Below the pieces are notes generated by a model. That model was not told where the DNA came from, searched no databases, and was given only the letters and a program-made list of their open reading frames with translations. From Flavobacterium sp. N2270 (GTDB lineage Bacteria; Bacteroidota; Bacteroidia; Flavobacteriales; Flavobacteriaceae), in assembly GCF_025947225.1 (NCBI RefSeq), contig NZ_CP110005.1, positions 2,727,362 to 2,791,361 on the forward strand: a DNA stretch of 64,000 nucleotides, read 5' to 3'. Positions within the stretch are counted from its first letter, which is position 1; every line of letters starts with the position of its first letter. The position numbers and the translations under genes are program-made. Shown here piece after piece: positions 1 to 8,011 of the stretch.

Positions 1-741
1 GGCGAATTAGTTTTAGAGCGTGTTTTAGAAAAATCAGGTTTAGAGAAAGGGCGTGAATATGAAGTGCAGCAAAGTTTTACCAACGAAGAAGGTTCAAGAA
101 TTCTTCCGGATGTGATTATTAATCTTCCGGATGGAAAGAAAATGGTGGTCGATTCTAAAGTTTCCTTAACAGCTTATGAACGATTTGTAAACGAAGAAGA
201 TGACGAGTTAAAAGCAACTTTCTTAAAAGAACATGTAAATTCGGTAAAGAGACATGTTGACCAATTGAGCGATAAAAACTATCAAGACATTTACGAAATG
301 GAAAGTCCTGATTTTGTTTTGCTTTTCATTCCTATTGAACCTGCATTTGCTTTGGCTTTAAATGAAGACAACACATTGTACAACAAAGCTTTTGAAAAGA
401 ACATTGTGATTGTTACACCTTCTACTCTTTTGGCTACTTTACGAACTATTGACAGTATGTGGACAAACCAAAAGCAACAAGAAAATGCCATTGAGATTGC
501 ACGACAAGCTGGAGCATTATATGATAAATTTGAAGGTTTTGTTTCTGATTTGATTAAAATTGGCAAAAAAATGGACGAAGCCAAAGTTGAATATGGAAAC
601 GCCATGAACAAATTAGTTGATGGATCTGGAAATTTAGTGAATAGAGTAGAAAAATTAAAAAAAATGGGGGCAAAAGCAAAGAAAGCTTTACCTGAAAACA
701 TAATTAAAAGAGCTATAGAAAATGAATCCGACAGCAACTAA
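1..741 (+). CDS. rmuC: DNA recombination protein RmuC, C-terminal part (5' end outside the window)
   Basis: The open frame runs in from base 1, so this is the last 246 residues of a protein that normally has about 400-500. It carries the RmuC core: a segment reading GSRILPDVIINLPDGKKMVV followed by DSKVSLTAYERF, then FIPIEPAFALAL and TPSTLLATLRTI. This core is related to PD-(D/E)XK nucleases. The missing N-terminus is normally a membrane anchor and coiled coil. RmuC limits inversions between short inverted repeats in E. coli; its exact reaction is unsettled. A GTG codon at 64 could be read as a start but lies inside the conserved domain, so it is not the real start. The last 20 bases overlap the next gene, which suggests cotranscription. 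Confidence 0.93.
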   Translation, partial: GELVLERVLEKSGLEKGREYEVQQSFTNEEGSRILPDVIINLPDGKKMVVDSKVSLTAYERFVNEEDDELKATFLKEHVNSVKRHVDQLSDKNYQDIYEMESPDFVLLFIPIEPAFALALNEDNTLYNKAFEKNIVIVTPSTLLATLRTIDSMWTNQKQQENAIEIARQAGALYDKFEGFVSDLIKIGKKMDEAKVEYGNAMNKLVDGSGNLVNRVEKLKKMGAKAKKALPENIIKRAIENESDSN

Positions 742-1153
742 AATTAACGAATTGAAAGAACAAAAAGAAAAAAAGAAAATGCATCCTGTGAAAAAGTTTT
801 TCCTTTATGTAATTTTATTAGCAACTTTGGTTACTACATTATATTTCACTTTTGTATATTATGTTCCGTATAGCGAAGGAGTAAGAAGCGGAGAATTAAT
901 AAAGATTAGTAAAAAAGGTTATGTTATTAAAACTTGGGAAGGCGAAATAAGCCAAGGAATATCGGGCGCACAAGTTTTTCAATTTTCGGTAATGGATAAC
1001 CATCCAACTGTTATTGACAGTTTAAAAAAACTACAAGGTAATTTTGTTAAAGTGGAATATGTAGAGCGCTATAGAACATTTTTTTGGTGGGGCGATACAC
1101 GCTATTTTATTACAAAAGTAGAAAAAGAGTCTTCACCTTATTTTAGAGAATAA
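722..1153 (+). CDS. Small single-pass membrane protein of unknown function
   Basis: 143 residues. The N-terminus is a Lys/Glu-rich stretch, then one hydrophobic helix at about residues 26-48 and a soluble, probably extracytoplasmic domain of about 90 residues that looks beta-rich. I recognise it as a Bacteroidota family of unknown function; some databases give such proteins an unsupported enzyme name, and nothing here supports catalysis. The start at 722 overlaps rmuC by 20 bases. An in-frame ATG at 779 (MHPVKKFF) would put the membrane helix close to the N-terminus and is a credible alternative. The stop overlaps the start of the next gene by one base, so translation of the two is probably coupled. 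Confidence 0.75.
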   Translation: MNPTATKINELKEQKEKKKMHPVKKFFLYVILLATLVTTLYFTFVYYVPYSEGVRSGELIKISKKGYVIKTWEGEISQGISGAQVFQFSVMDNHPTVIDSLKKLQGNFVKVEYVERYRTFFWWGDTRYFITKVEKESSPYFRE

Positions 1154-1704
1154 TGATTTTAAAAAAATCGAATACTGTTTCAGCATCAAAAATTACTTTA
1201 ACAGAATTAATGCTGCCTTCGCACTCTAATTTCAGTGGAAAAATTCATGGTGGATATTTGTTACAATTAATGGATCAAATTGCATTTGCGGCTGCTTCAA
1301 AATATTCTGGTTCTTATTGTGTAACAGCTTCTGTAGATACAGTAGACTTTTTAAACCCGGTTGAAATTGGAGAATTAGTTACTTTGAAAGCTTCCGTTAA
1401 TTATGTAGGTAATAGCTCAATGGTTGTTGGAATTAGAGTAATTTCTGAAAATATTCAAACTGGAAAAATAAAACATTGTAACTCTAGTTATTTTACAATG
1501 GTTGCCAAAGATGATAGTGGTAATAAAGTAAATGTCCCAAAACTAGAACTTACTTCTTATGAAGAAGTACGCCGTTTTTATGATTGCGTTCGAAAAATAA
1601 ACCATAAAAAAAGATATAAAGAATTAGAAAACAATTTTGATCATCAATCAAAAGAAGCAATTGACCAGCTAAAAAACTACAATGTAATTGTGAGCTTAAA
1701 ATAA
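1153..1704 (+). CDS. Acyl-CoA thioesterase, hotdog fold (YciA/BFIT type)
   Basis: 183 residues. The first 120 form a single hotdog domain with the pattern SHSNFSGKIHGGYLLQLMDQ, matching the N-x-x-G-x-x-H-G-G element and the catalytic Asp or Glu region of cytosolic acyl-CoA thioesterases. These enzymes release free CoA and a carboxylate from acyl-CoA. The C-terminal 50 residues are Lys/Glu-rich and probably helical. The ATG overlaps the preceding stop by one base (TAATG). The chain-length preference cannot be read from sequence. Confidence 0.88.
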   Translation: MILKKSNTVSASKITLTELMLPSHSNFSGKIHGGYLLQLMDQIAFAAASKYSGSYCVTASVDTVDFLNPVEIGELVTLKASVNYVGNSSMVVGIRVISENIQTGKIKHCNSSYFTMVAKDDSGNKVNVPKLELTSYEEVRRFYDCVRKINHKKRYKELENNFDHQSKEAIDQLKNYNVIVSLK

Positions 1705-1786
1705 TATTTATTAGAATTCTAACTAAGTAAAAACTAAAATAAACAATACTGTTAGTTCTTTTATATTTAAAACTCAAAAAAATATT

Positions 1787-1794
1787 TATATTTG
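1787..1794 (+). promoter_or_regulatory. Possible -7 element of the PAP2/EptA operon
   Basis: The sequence TATATTTG matches the Bacteroidota -7 consensus TAnnTTTG. It lies in the 222-base AT-rich gap before the PAP2 gene and would give a leader of about 125 bases. I see no TTG at the usual distance upstream, so the call is weak. Confidence 0.3.
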
Positions 1795-1926
1795 TCTTGT
1801 TTCTCTTATGAATTATTATTTTCAGAAAGAATGATATAAATATTTCAAATTTTATTGTTTTTTTATCATTAAAAACAAGAAGTATTTATAAAAAACAATA
1901 AAATTTAATGAGATAATTAACCTCGA

Positions 1927-2784
1927 ATGTTATACAGAACTACGTTAAACAATAAAGTAATTAATAATTTTAATAATATAAAATTATGGTTATTAATCCC
2001 ACCATTTTTACTTTTAATTATAATGATTTTATATTTTATTATAAACAATGATGGTTCTAGCTTTATTGACCACTATGTTTATGTTCAAAAAGATTTATTC
2101 TTTTATTTAAACAATAAATTATCTCAATTTCCAAATTTACAATTTAACCTTACCCAATTAGGTGATGCAATGCTATTTTATCCGCTTTTGGCTATTTTTA
2201 TCATTTATGCACCAAAGCTATGGGAAGCCTTATTAACATCTTCATTTTTTTCATTAATTGTTTCTGCTTTGTTAAAAAAAATATTTGCAGTACCAAGACC
2301 TGCTGCAATGTTTGACCACGATAGCTTTACAATAATTGGAAAAACACTTTCAGGAAAAACATCTTTACCTTCAGGACATTCTATTTGTGCATTTATAGTT
2401 ATCACTACATTACTTTTTGCATTTATGCCTAAGAAAATTGGTTATAAAATTATTTGGTCCTTTTTTATTATTTCAGCTGGTTTAATTATTGTTTTTTCTA
2501 GAGTTGGTGTTGGCGCGCACTATCCTTTAGATGTTATAATTGGAAGTACAATTGGTTTTATAATTTCTATTATAGGTATTACAATTAGTAATCGTTTTAA
2601 ACTATTTAATTGGATTAACGACAAAAACAAACTTCCAATTTTTATGTTGGCTTTAGTAATAACTGGAGGAGTTATTATAAAAAAAATAACAGAGATCAAT
2701 TTACCTATTTTCTACATTTCTTTAACTTCTTTAGTTATAACACTATATTTAATGATTCGTTTTTATGTTAAAAAAAATAAATAA
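1927..2784 (+). CDS. PAP2-family membrane phosphatase, probably a lipid A phosphatase (LpxE/LpxF type)
   Basis: 285 residues with several membrane helices. All three PAP2 motifs are visible: KKIFAVPRP near residue 117, LPSGHS near 147 and SRVGVGAHYPLD near 191, with the catalytic histidines in the second and third. An extra pair of hydrophobic segments follows at the C-terminus. PAP2 enzymes of this size include the LpxE and LpxF lipid A phosphatases and undecaprenyl-diphosphate phosphatases. I favour lipid A because the next gene, overlapping by 20 bases, is an EptA-like transferase, the same pairing as lpxE-eptA in Helicobacter. Which phosphate is removed cannot be told from sequence. Confidence 0.82.
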   Translation: MLYRTTLNNKVINNFNNIKLWLLIPPFLLLIIMILYFIINNDGSSFIDHYVYVQKDLFFYLNNKLSQFPNLQFNLTQLGDAMLFYPLLAIFIIYAPKLWEALLTSSFFSLIVSALLKKIFAVPRPAAMFDHDSFTIIGKTLSGKTSLPSGHSICAFIVITTLLFAFMPKKIGYKIIWSFFIISAGLIIVFSRVGVGAHYPLDVIIGSTIGFIISIIGITISNRFKLFNWINDKNKLPIFMLALVITGGVIIKKITEINLPIFYISLTSLVITLYLMIRFYVKKNK

Positions 2785-4294
2785 ACTAAGTTACTTTGCA
2801 CTATTAATTAGTATTATCAATTTAGTTTTATACCACTTACCTTTTTATAAATTTGTTTGTAATAATATAGATCTCAAAAGTTTAAATGGCATTGTACTTC
2901 TTGTTAGTTTAACAGTTTTGGCAATATTTTTAAATGCCCTTGTGTTTTATATAGGTTTATATTTACTTCGTAATGTTGGAAAATGGATTTTAGTCCTCTT
3001 TTTTAACATCAATGCAATTGCTTTGTATTTTGTTAACACATATGGTGTTATAATAGACAAAACAATGATTGGTAATGTTGTAAACACAAATTTTGAAGAA
3101 TCTAGCAGTTTCTTTTCTTTTACTTTAATAGTTTATATTATTTTATTAGGGATAATTCCAAGTATATTACTTTTTAAAATTAAAACCGAGAAAGTAAAAG
3201 TTAAAAGCTTTTTAACACACGCATTTTTAACTTTATTTTGTCTATTATCTCTTGCTTATGCAAATTCTCCAAATTGGTTATGGATAGATAAAAACTCAAA
3301 ATCTTTAGGTGGCTTGGCAATGCCATGGTCATATGTAGTAAATACAACAAGTTTTTATAATTCAAAATACAAAAAGAATAAAGCTCAAATTTTGCTACCA
3401 AATGCAACTCTAAAAGACAATAAAAAGTCTATAGCTGTAATTGTTATCGGAGAATCAGCTAGAAGCGAAAATTTTTCTTTATACGGATATGAAAAAAATA
3501 CCAATCCACTACTTTCACAAATAAATAATGTCCATAGCTATAAAGCAGAGTCTTGTGCAACATATACAACTGCAGGTGTAAAGTGTATTTTAGAATATAA
3601 AAATACAGGTAAGTTATTTGAAATTTTACCTAATTATTTATTTAGGAATGATGTAGAAGTAATTTGGAGAACTACAAATTGGGGGGAACCTACGGTTAAA
3701 ATTGAAAATTTTCAAAACAAAAAAGACTTAAAGAAACTTTGTAACACTGACAGGTGCGATTATGATGAAATTTTACTTAACGGCTTAAAAGAACAAATAT
3801 TAGCAAGTAAAAAAAATAAAATTCTGGTTGTTTTACACACAAGTACTAGTCACGGACCAACTTATTATAAAAAATATCCGCCTGAATTTAACAAATTCAC
3901 TCCAGTATGTAAAAGTGTTGAATTAGCAAATTGCTCACAAAATGAGTTAATAAATGCGTATGACAATACTATTGTTTATACCGACTATATTTTAGCCAAT
4001 TTAATTGGCAATTTAAAAGAATTAAAAGAATATAATTCTTCTATGATTTATATTTCAGATCATGGCGAATCTTTAGGCGAAAACAACTTATATATGCATG
4101 GAATACCTGCAAGTATGGCGCCAAAAGAGCAATTAGACATTCCTTTTATCGTATGGAATTCTGATAACTCAAGACAACTTAAACAAAATGGAATACTATC
4201 TCAACATAATATTTTTCACAGTGTTTTAGACTTTTTAGCAATTGAAAGTCCTATTTATGATGAAAACATGAGTATTTATAAAAAAACTAACTAA
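2765..4294 (+). CDS. eptA: EptA-like phosphoethanolamine transferase
   Basis: 509 residues. About five membrane helices fill residues 1-190, followed by a periplasmic sulfatase-fold domain. Visible landmarks are VIGESARSENFSLYGYEKN, which has the metal-binding Glu; SCATYTT with the predicted nucleophile Thr266; TSHGPTYYKKYPPEF; and SDHGESLGENNLYMHG. These match EptA and MCR enzymes, which move phosphoethanolamine from phosphatidylethanolamine to lipid A. The Cys-rich pattern after the nucleophile reads VKCIL where MCR and EptA proteins usually have VPCMF, so it is a divergent branch. It overlaps the PAP2 gene by 20 bases. The expected effect is a less negative lipid A and lower susceptibility to polymyxins; this is inferred. 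Confidence 0.85.
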   Translation: MLKKINKLSYFALLISIINLVLYHLPFYKFVCNNIDLKSLNGIVLLVSLTVLAIFLNALVFYIGLYLLRNVGKWILVLFFNINAIALYFVNTYGVIIDKTMIGNVVNTNFEESSSFFSFTLIVYIILLGIIPSILLFKIKTEKVKVKSFLTHAFLTLFCLLSLAYANSPNWLWIDKNSKSLGGLAMPWSYVVNTTSFYNSKYKKNKAQILLPNATLKDNKKSIAVIVIGESARSENFSLYGYEKNTNPLLSQINNVHSYKAESCATYTTAGVKCILEYKNTGKLFEILPNYLFRNDVEVIWRTTNWGEPTVKIENFQNKKDLKKLCNTDRCDYDEILLNGLKEQILASKKNKILVVLHTSTSHGPTYYKKYPPEFNKFTPVCKSVELANCSQNELINAYDNTIVYTDYILANLIGNLKELKEYNSSMIYISDHGESLGENNLYMHGIPASMAPKEQLDIPFIVWNSDNSRQLKQNGILSQHNIFHSVLDFLAIESPIYDENMSIYKKTN

Positions 4295-4512
4295 CCATAT
4301 TTTCATTCATTTTTAAAAATAACATTATAGGCATTGATTCTCAAAATTAGCTTAAGAATTTTAGAACTAAAGTATAGTAAAAAATGAAACCTATTAGAAA
4401 TTTGACCAATATATAAATGACTATAACGATTTCCAATAGGATCAATTACTAGAAAAAAAAGACATTCTCCTAAAAAAAAACAATTATTGAAATTGCCCTA
4501 TAAAAATGAGTT

Positions 4513-4562
4513 ATTTTTTATTAACGTACTTAACTATAAAATGAAGTACGTTAATAAAAAAT
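4513..4562 (-). terminator. Perfect 19-bp inverted repeat just after the HxlR gene
   Basis: Bases 4513-4531 and 4544-4562 are exact reverse complements around a 12-base loop. The repeat begins two bases beyond the HxlR stop codon. The stem is AT-rich except for a central ACGTAC block, and the outer part is T-rich on the minus strand. It probably acts as a terminator for the HxlR gene, although a protein-binding palindrome is also possible. The remaining sequence from 4295 to 4512 shows nothing I can name. Confidence 0.6.
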
Positions 4563-4563
4563 A

Positions 4564-4881
4564 TTATATCGTATGTTTAATATCTTCTTTTCCCCAAGCA
4601 TCTAAACTCCTTAAAATATTTTCTAGAGATTTTCCTCTTTCGCTTAATTTATATTCAACTCTAGGTGGAACAACCGGGTAAACTTTTCTAGATATTAAAC
4701 CCTCTTTTTCTAATTCTCTTACTGTTTGAGTAAACATTTTATTGGAAATTTCAGGAATTTGCTTTTGCAATATTCCAGAACGCAAAGCACCATCTAGTAA
4801 ATGAAATAAAACCAAAGGTTTCCATTTTGTTCCTATTAAATTCATTGTATAATTCAATGGACAATTCATTTCTTTTATCAA
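4564..4881 (-). CDS. HxlR-family winged-helix transcriptional regulator
   Basis: 105 residues, a full-length HxlR protein: it starts with MNCPLNYTMNLIGTKWKPLV, the conserved Cys being at the usual N-terminal position, and continues with the recognition-helix region ISNKMFTQTVRELEKEGLI and the wing VVPPRVEYKLSERG. HxlR proteins bind DNA as dimers and often respond to aldehydes, electrophiles or oxidants through that Cys. It is divergent from a glyoxalase-fold gene, and a palindrome in the shared gap overlaps the promoter of that gene. It therefore probably represses the neighbour and perhaps itself. The signal is unknown. Confidence 0.92.
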   Translation of the reverse strand: MIKEMNCPLNYTMNLIGTKWKPLVLFHLLDGALRSGILQKQIPEISNKMFTQTVRELEKEGLISRKVYPVVPPRVEYKLSERGKSLENILRSLDAWGKEDIKHTI

Positions 4882-4923
4882 AATTTAAAATTTAATTTAT
4901 TAATAATCAATATTTTACTCTTT

Positions 4924-4953
4924 TAAGTAACTATACTACTATTTAGTTAGTTA
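4924..4953. promoter_or_regulatory. Candidate HxlR operator
   Basis: Inverted repeat with arms TAAGTAACTA (4924-4933) and TAGTTAGTTA (4944-4953), 9 of 10 positions pairing across a 10-base spacer. It ends next to the TTG of the promoter of the divergent VOC gene, so a dimer bound here would block RNA polymerase. Arm spacing fits an HxlR dimer. Binding is inferred from position and symmetry. Confidence 0.5.
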
Positions 4954-4984
4954 TTGCTTATAATACAAATATAATCTAATTTTG
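4954..4984 (+). promoter_or_regulatory. Promoter of the VOC-family gene
   Basis: TTG at 4954-4956, 20 bases, then TAATTTTG at 4977-4984, a good match to the Bacteroidota TTG-N17-23-TAnnTTTG promoter. The -7 element ends 20 bases before the ATG at 5005. Confidence 0.65.
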
Positions 4985-5004
4985 TAGTATTAAAAATAGA
5001 AATT

Positions 5005-5511
5005 ATGAAAAATCAGTATCCAAAATCATTTTCTCATATTGGGTTGACCGTACCTAATATTAAAGAAGCTGTAAAATTTTACTCAGAAGTAATGGGTTGG
5101 TATGTAATTATGGAACCCTCAACAATTAAAAAAGAAGCTGAAACTGCCATTGGTCAAATGTGTATTGATGTTTTTGGCAATGAATGGGAAACTTTTGAAA
5201 TTGCCCATCTATCTACTTCAGATGGAATTGGAGTAGAACTATTTTGTTTTCCTCACGGTGTAAAAGAAGCTCCTGCATTCAATCCTTTCAATACAGGTTT
5301 GTTTCATTTTTGCATTCAAGATCCAAATATTGAAGAATTGGTTGCTAAAATTGTAGCGGCTGGTGGGAAACAACGCATGCCAATTCGCTCTTATTATCCA
5401 AATGATAAACCTTACCAAATGTGCTATGTAGAAGATCCATTCGGTATTGTATTTGAAGTTTACACACACAGTTATGAGTTAACATACTCTTCTGGTGCTT
5501 ATGCAAAATAA
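5005..5511 (+). CDS. VOC superfamily (glyoxalase/dioxygenase fold) protein
   Basis: 168 residues, two paired beta-alpha-beta-beta-beta modules. The metal ligand positions of the family are filled: His11 in SHIGLTV, Glu78 in GVELF, His101 in LFHFCIQD and Glu151 in FGIVFEVYTH. The protein could therefore be a metal-dependent lyase, isomerase, dioxygenase or thiol transferase; the substrate is not evident. The divergent HxlR regulator and an operator candidate over the promoter suggest induction by a reactive or toxic small molecule. A weak hairpin follows at 5544-5568. Confidence 0.85.
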   Translation: MKNQYPKSFSHIGLTVPNIKEAVKFYSEVMGWYVIMEPSTIKKEAETAIGQMCIDVFGNEWETFEIAHLSTSDGIGVELFCFPHGVKEAPAFNPFNTGLFHFCIQDPNIEELVAKIVAAGGKQRMPIRSYYPNDKPYQMCYVEDPFGIVFEVYTHSYELTYSSGAYAK

Positions 5512-5543
5512 ATCAAAAACTAAGTCAATAATTCTTTTAAAAG

Positions 5544-5568
5544 CAAATTATTTAAATCCGATAATTTG
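5544..5568 (+). terminator. Weak AT-rich terminator after the VOC gene
   Basis: CAAATTAT at 5544-5551 pairs with ATAATTTG at 5561-5568 around a nine-base loop and is followed by a T-tract. The stem has a low GC content, so termination may be partial. Confidence 0.45.
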
Positions 5569-5609
5569 TTTTTAAAAGAAATAAACTATCTTCATTTAAT
5601 AACTAAAAA

Positions 5610-6125
5610 ATGAAATTAAACTTCAGAAAAGCTAAAATCACCGAACTTCCTGAAATTTGGAACATTATACAAGACGCCATTCAACGAAGAAAAGAAGACG
5701 GAAGCAATCAATGGCAAGACGGTTACCCAAATCCTGATGTTTTAAAAAACGATATTAGTAAAGAAACTGGTCTTGTATTAACTGAAAATAATGTTGTAAT
5801 TGGCTATTGCGCCATTTTAATTAACGACGAACCCGAATACGACAACATTGAAGGAAAATGGCTTACAAACGATGATTTTGTCGTTTTTCATAGAGTGGCT
5901 ATTGCAACAACACATTTAGGAAAAGGATTTGCCAAAGTAATGTTCAATTGCATTGAAGATTATGCGCTTTCCAAAAAAACATACAGCATAAAAGCGGATA
6001 CGAATTTCGACAATTTAGCAATGATTTCTATTTTTGAAAAAGCGGGTTACACTTATTGTGGTGAAGTATATTTTAGAGGAAGTCCAAGAAAAGCATTTGA
6101 AAAAGTGTTGAAGAAAACAGACTAA
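5610..6125 (+). CDS. GNAT-family N-acetyltransferase
   Basis: 171 residues with a GNAT fold: an N-terminal FRKAKITELPEIWNIIQDAI, a central beta strand ending in VFHRVAIATTHLGKGFAKVM, which is the acetyl-CoA pyrophosphate-binding segment (R/Q-x-x-G-x-G/A), and a C-terminal FEKAGYTYCGEVYFR. It should transfer an acetyl group to an amine, but the acceptor is unknown. It starts 98 bases after the VOC gene and is followed one base later by the DUF1853 gene, so these two are probably one operon. Confidence 0.87.
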   Translation: MKLNFRKAKITELPEIWNIIQDAIQRRKEDGSNQWQDGYPNPDVLKNDISKETGLVLTENNVVIGYCAILINDEPEYDNIEGKWLTNDDFVVFHRVAIATTHLGKGFAKVMFNCIEDYALSKKTYSIKADTNFDNLAMISIFEKAGYTYCGEVYFRGSPRKAFEKVLKKTD

Positions 6126-6126
6126 A

Positions 6127-6924
6127 ATGAATAGTAAATCAAGAATAGCATCTATATTAATAACGAATAACTTAGATTCTTCTATTACAGGTTTACCAAC
6201 TTTTGATTTAGCCGAATTACACCTTACAAACGAAATAGATTTTCAATTACCAACCAATGTTAGATTAGGACATTTAGCAGAAAAGATTGTTTCGGAACTC
6301 ATAAAATCTTCTACCAATTACGAAGTTTTATATGAAAACATTCAAATACTTGAAGAAGATAAAACCATTGGTGAAATCGATTTTATCTTGCAAAAAAAGA
6401 ACACAAAGCAAATACTTCATGTAGAGTTAGCGTATAAATTTTATCTATTTGACCCAAGTATTTCCTCAGAAACAATAAACAATTGGATAGGTCCAAACCG
6501 AAATGACTCCTTAAAAGAGAAGTTAGACAAATTAAAAACGAAACAATTTCCACTACTCTACCATACTTGCACAAAAACAACAGTAAATACCGTTGAGATT
6601 AACAAAATTTCTCAAGCCTTATGTTTGTTGGTTTCTTTATATATTCCTTACGAATACAAAGCCAATTTTAACCCAACTTATCAAAAAGCTATAAAAGGAT
6701 ATTATCTAAACTTTAAAACTTTTATGCAGTTAGATAACCCCGACAAAACCTATTATATTCCTACCAAAAAAGAATGGGGAATGGAACCTGCTGAAAATAA
6801 AAATTGGTTAGATTTCAGCGAAATAGAAAAACAAATTAGCACAAGTATGGAAGAAAAACAAGCAGTGTTATGTTGGCAAAAACAGAACAATACTTTTTTA
6901 TCTTTCTTTATTGTTTGGTGGTAA
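6127..6924 (+). CDS. DUF1853 family protein with a nuclease-like core
   Basis: 265 residues. The conserved block reads RLGHLAEKIV, then IGEIDFILQ and LHVELAYKFYLF. The order E, E-x-D, E-x-K is that of the PD-(D/E)XK nuclease fold, to which I would assign this family on pattern alone. No experimental role for DUF1853 is known to me. It begins one base after the GNAT stop, so it is probably cotranscribed. Alternatives are a nucleic acid-binding protein that has lost activity, but the acidic residues and Lys appear intact. Confidence 0.75.
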   Translation: MNSKSRIASILITNNLDSSITGLPTFDLAELHLTNEIDFQLPTNVRLGHLAEKIVSELIKSSTNYEVLYENIQILEEDKTIGEIDFILQKKNTKQILHVELAYKFYLFDPSISSETINNWIGPNRNDSLKEKLDKLKTKQFPLLYHTCTKTTVNTVEINKISQALCLLVSLYIPYEYKANFNPTYQKAIKGYYLNFKTFMQLDNPDKTYYIPTKKEWGMEPAENKNWLDFSEIEKQISTSMEEKQAVLCWQKQNNTFLSFFIVWW

Positions 6925-7057
6925 ATTGTTAATAGAAAAATATCAATAACCTAAAACTAATCGTACATTTTTCTATATTTACAGATAGGTCAATTAAAAA
7001 TGTTTATCATTGAGTGTATAAACGAGATGACAAAAAACTAAAAAATGAACTCTGAAA

Positions 7058-7912
7058 ATGATTGAAAAGGAAAAAATTAATATAAAATTCATTAACGACC
7101 AGAAAATTAATGAAGATGCGTATTTATGGAGGTATATGGATATTCATAAATTCCTGTCTTTTATTTTTAATAAATCTTTCTATTTTACAAGACTAGACAA
7201 GTTTGAAGATCAAAATGAGGGAATAACATTCAACCATATACTTTATAAAAATTTAAAAAAGCAACTAGATAATCTTCCTATTTTTGATAAAATTAAGACT
7301 TATATGTCTGTAGAAAATTTGGGTAGTGAAATGAATAAAATTGATGATGAACTTATTAAAATACAGAAAAGGAATTTTGCCAATTGTTGGGTAATTAGTG
7401 AAAACAATTCTGAATCTGTAGCTATGTGGAATTTATACAGTAGACCAAACAGTTTAGCTATAAAAATTAATTATTCAAATTTTAAAAAAAATTTAATTGA
7501 AAAAGGCCTAAATGGTTATAGTGAATCTAGAGAAATTATTTGTAGTCCGATTAATTATATTGATTTCCAAAATCCTAATTTAAAAAAAATAGAAGATTTT
7601 GATTCTGTTTTTACTAAAGACATAAGTTTTAAGTACGAAAATGAATTTAGAATAATAATTAGAGAACAAGAAAGAGAAATTCCGCCAATAGCTTATAAAT
7701 CAAATATTCACAGAAAAAATATTGAAAAAGCACATAATAATATGTGGAATTATCCAGGAATAGAACTTAAGTTGTTTGACTTTCAAAGCTTTGATTTTGA
7801 AATTGTTCTTCATCCTAAATCTAATGATTGGACTAAGAAAAACATAGAAGAAATAATTAAATTATCTAATATTAAGTTTCCTATTAGTGAATCATTATTA
7901 GAATTAAAATAA
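7058..7912 (+). CDS. DUF2971 family protein (first of two in the window)
   Basis: 284 residues. Family landmarks are WRYMDIHKFL, FTRLDKFEDQNEG, ESVAMWNLYS, PINYIDF, a FKYENEFRIII segment and IVLHPKSNDW. A second member at 25226-25924 has the same landmarks. The biochemical role of DUF2971 is unknown; members are scattered across genomes and often sit near accessory genes. An earlier ATG at 7045 hits a stop after six codons in another frame, so 7058 is the start. The gene has its own 133-base upstream gap and ends just before the lipoprotein gene region. Confidence 0.8.
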   Translation: MIEKEKINIKFINDQKINEDAYLWRYMDIHKFLSFIFNKSFYFTRLDKFEDQNEGITFNHILYKNLKKQLDNLPIFDKIKTYMSVENLGSEMNKIDDELIKIQKRNFANCWVISENNSESVAMWNLYSRPNSLAIKINYSNFKKNLIEKGLNGYSESREIICSPINYIDFQNPNLKKIEDFDSVFTKDISFKYENEFRIIIREQEREIPPIAYKSNIHRKNIEKAHNNMWNYPGIELKLFDFQSFDFEIVLHPKSNDWTKKNIEEIIKLSNIKFPISESLLELK

Positions 7913-8011
7913 TGCAATTTGCTACCTTTAGTAAAATTAATCATATACAATAACATTATAACAAAAAAAGCACCAACCTTTTACAAAACTGGCAAACCGT
8001 TAAAAATATTT

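Noticed and set aside
4487..4681. Short plus-strand ORF over the HxlR gene
   Set aside because: It runs antisense through the 19-bp inverted repeat and the HxlR coding region; no family features.
7919..8011. N-terminal extension of the ChaN/EreA-like lipoprotein from a TTG
   Set aside because: It would place about 31 charged or mixed residues before a clear lipoprotein signal, so the ATG at 8012 is the better start.
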